Of a stretch of DNA of 64,000 bases, positions 62,801 through 64,000 are shown in pieces. How positions within the stretch are numbered: position 1 is the stretch's first letter; every line of letters starts with the position of its first letter. The stretch is from NCBI GenBank assembly GCA_963693085.1, contig OY856413.1, positions 746,577,056-746,641,055 of the forward strand, written 5' to 3'. The position numbers and the translations under genes were made by a program. The notes under the pieces are model-generated. The model saw only the letters and a list, made by a program, of their open reading frames with translations, searched no databases and was not told the DNA's origin. Source of the stretch: Alisma plantago-aquatica (lineage: Eukaryota > Streptophyta > Magnoliopsida > Alismatales > Alismataceae).

Positions 62801-63286
62801 AAAGGTCCCAAGGAAAAAGAACCAGCCATTGTCTTGGGAGAACGTAAAAGTAAGTTCCCGACTCCCCGACTCCAATGTATATATTATTGATGTGAATTGT
62901 GCTTAGTTGTATTAATTTGTATGTTTCAATTTATAGTGCGCTACACAAGACAATGGCTGGGCATGCGCATACTATGTGATGCGATTTATGCAGATGATTA
63001 TCAAACATGCCGCATTGGACATCGATACCATACATGAGGTATTATATATAGTCTCATTAGTTAGTATGAAATATATCAATCTTATTTTTATATTATTACT
63101 TATATATATACATCATTCTCTTTGCAGGTGTTTAAAACTGACCACACTATAGGCAAATGCTTAAAAAATGTACATGCTCCATATACGAGGGAATCATTAA
63201 ATGAAGTAAGAGAAGAATGGGCAATAGCTGTACAAACAGTGGCAACTGTAAGATATAATTGGGATGTTGATAGTGATGATGAATGA
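59821..63286 (+). CDS. Intact 13-exon CACTA accessory protein with C48 (Ulp1-like) peptidase
   Basis: Exons: 59821-59910, 60028-60315, 60414-60620, 60724-60966, 61049-61234, 61320-61502, 61601-61855, 61931-62202, 62294-62470, 62561-62680, 62771-62849, 62937-63038 and 63128-63286. All borders are GT-AG and the joined frame is 786 codons without a stop. Residues 1-30 are His/Asp/Glu-rich (HDEHEV repeats). Residues 31-270 resemble Transposase_24, the plant En/Spm accessory family. A Pro/Ser-rich linker and a conserved middle (residues 400-630) follow. The peptidase core has His637 (GRHW), Asp654 (YYLDP), Gln704 and Cys710 (TQDNGWACAYY). The His-Asp distance of 17 and Gln-Cys distance of 6 equal those of yeast Ulp1. 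Ala follows Cys where Gly is usual (CACTA-1 has Gly). Role: probably binds the subterminal motifs; the protease substrate is unknown. Confidence 0.85.
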
Positions 63287-63537
63287 TACTTTGTAAATGA
63301 ATGTTAAAACATGTATTTGAATGATTCTATATGTGTGAACGTGACAATTGAATTGATGTCTGAATGTATCTACTTGTGTGAATCTTTTTATGTTAATTTT
63401 GCAGGTTTGTGGCCTGTTTGTAGGCTGATATCAATGGATGTCGTAAACCTGCAGTTCAGAAAACTGAACTGCAGGTTCTCATCCTGCTGACCAGCCACAG
63501 CAGGCCTGCAAACAGATTTATAAAAAAAAAATAGAAA
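63287..63537 (+). other. 3' untranslated region of CACTA-2
   Basis: This non-coding region is shared with CACTA-1 (TTTGTGGCCTGT, GATATCAATGGATG, then CTGAACTGCAGGTTCTCATC). It ends in an A run before the subterminal motifs. Confidence 0.6.
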
Positions 63538-63900
63538 TAGGCGTCGGTTATTTACCGATAACCGTCAGCACAGACTTACAGCGTCGGTTTTTTGTTGAAC
63601 ACCGACGCCAAAAGTGTTCGCGCTACAGGAAATGGGAGTCATCTAGGACACTTTTTTGCGTCGGTGTTTTAGTATATAACCGACGCAAAAAGCGTCCTAG
63701 ATGACGCCGTTTTCTGTGGCGCGAACCCTTTTGGCGTCGGTGTTTTATAATCAACCGACGCCTTTATGTTAAATAGGCGTCGGTTTTTTAACCGACGCTG
63801 AAGTGTCCAACCTTTTAGCGGCGCCCACATAGGCGTCGTTCAGAAACTGACGCCAAAGGGGGTTAAACAACCGACACTAAAAGGCACTTCTGTAGTAGTG
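63538..63900. repeat. CACTA-2 right subterminal region and terminus, with hairpin
   Basis: Many GGCGTCGGTT and AACCGACGC words are present. One strong inverted repeat has arms 63617-63665 and 63679-63725 (GTTCGCGCTACAGGAAA... with ...TTTCTGTGGCGCGAAC) and includes the motif in both arms. It ends CACTTCTGTAGTAGTG. Confidence 0.87.
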
Positions 63901-64000
63901 TACGGATGTATTACATCTTTTATTACGCCCTAGGGAGTTTGAGTCATACCACCCAAAGTCCAACCGACCCCTGCAAATGGCTATTCGATTTCATACAAGG
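63901..64000. other. Right flank of CACTA-2
   Basis: It begins with the TAC duplication and continues the sequence interrupted at 57013. It is too short to identify. Confidence 0.6.

Larger units (their letters stand above)
57014..63900 (+). mobile_element. CACTA-2, transposase-less relative of CACTA-1 (6.9 kb)
   Basis: The left end is CACTACTACAGAAATAGC, and the right end is the reverse complement of CACTACTACAGAAGTG, flanked by TAC. Parts shared with CACTA-1 are, in order, the subterminal motifs, the GC-rich leader exon, the hairpin unit, the 13-exon gene and the 3' region. The whole TNP2 gene (about 46760-50030 in CACTA-1) is missing. Its place is taken by four 316-bp hairpin units. The 13-exon gene has no stop. 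The element is therefore non-autonomous for cutting but may still make its accessory protein. Confidence 0.93.

Noticed and set aside
1..64000. Host genes, tRNA or rRNA genes
   Set aside because: Every ORF with a recognisable domain belongs to a transposable element, and no tRNA or rRNA-like sequence was noticed on either strand.

Overview
The window is a nest of plant transposable elements; I found no cellular host gene, tRNA, rRNA or CRISPR. It is AT-rich nuclear DNA of a flowering plant. The evidence is the mixture of Ty1-copia and Ty3-gypsy LTR retrotransposons, L1-type LINEs, an En/Spm (CACTA) transposon pair and a FAR1-like Mutator element, all of plant type, together with 13-exon GT-AG gene structures inside the CACTA elements. 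The species or family cannot be told from the sequence.

Layout. (1) 214-2308 is an old, truncated gypsy LTR. (2) 2650-11833 is a complete, young Ty1-copia element with 2,246-bp LTRs, an ATTCC target duplication, an intact gag and a decayed pol. (3) 11839-14309 is unrecognised old repeat DNA. (4) About 14374-26072 is a Mutator-like element (MULE) with a FAR1-like transposase on the minus strand and an Ulp1-like peptidase gene on the plus strand, both broken. Five blocks of a GAGTAAC octamer run through it. (5) 26101-30272 is a decayed gypsy integrase/chromodomain end plus its 3' LTR, related to the LTR at 214. (6) 32632-40112 is an L1 LINE on the minus strand with a second, 5'-truncated LINE inserted in its ORF1. 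(7) 41300-44622 and the DNA from 54759 onward are a minus-strand gypsy gag-pol relic, split by two CACTA elements. (8) CACTA-1, 44626-54755 (ATG duplication), carries a TNP2-type transposase frame with two amber stops and a broken 13-exon gene encoding a Transposase_24-like region joined to a C48 (Ulp1) peptidase. (9) CACTA-2, 57014-63900 (TAC duplication), is a close relative that has lost TNP2 entirely. It keeps the 13-exon gene uninterrupted (786 codons, all GT-AG) and has expanded a 316-bp hairpin-bearing unit to four copies next to the deletion point.

How they work together. The two CACTA elements share termini, subterminal GGCGTCGGTT/AACCGACGCC motifs and a GC-rich leader exon with a splice donor. 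In CACTA-1 the leader can in principle be spliced either to TNP2 or to the peptidase gene, as En/Spm makes TNPD and TNPA from one transcript. In CACTA-2 only the second choice remains. The most interesting signal is therefore this transposase-less element with an intact binding-protein/protease gene and a hairpin array. Two unrelated DNA-transposon superfamilies in this window (MULE and CACTA) each carry a C48 peptidase. All exon models are read by eye and have not been tested by transcripts.
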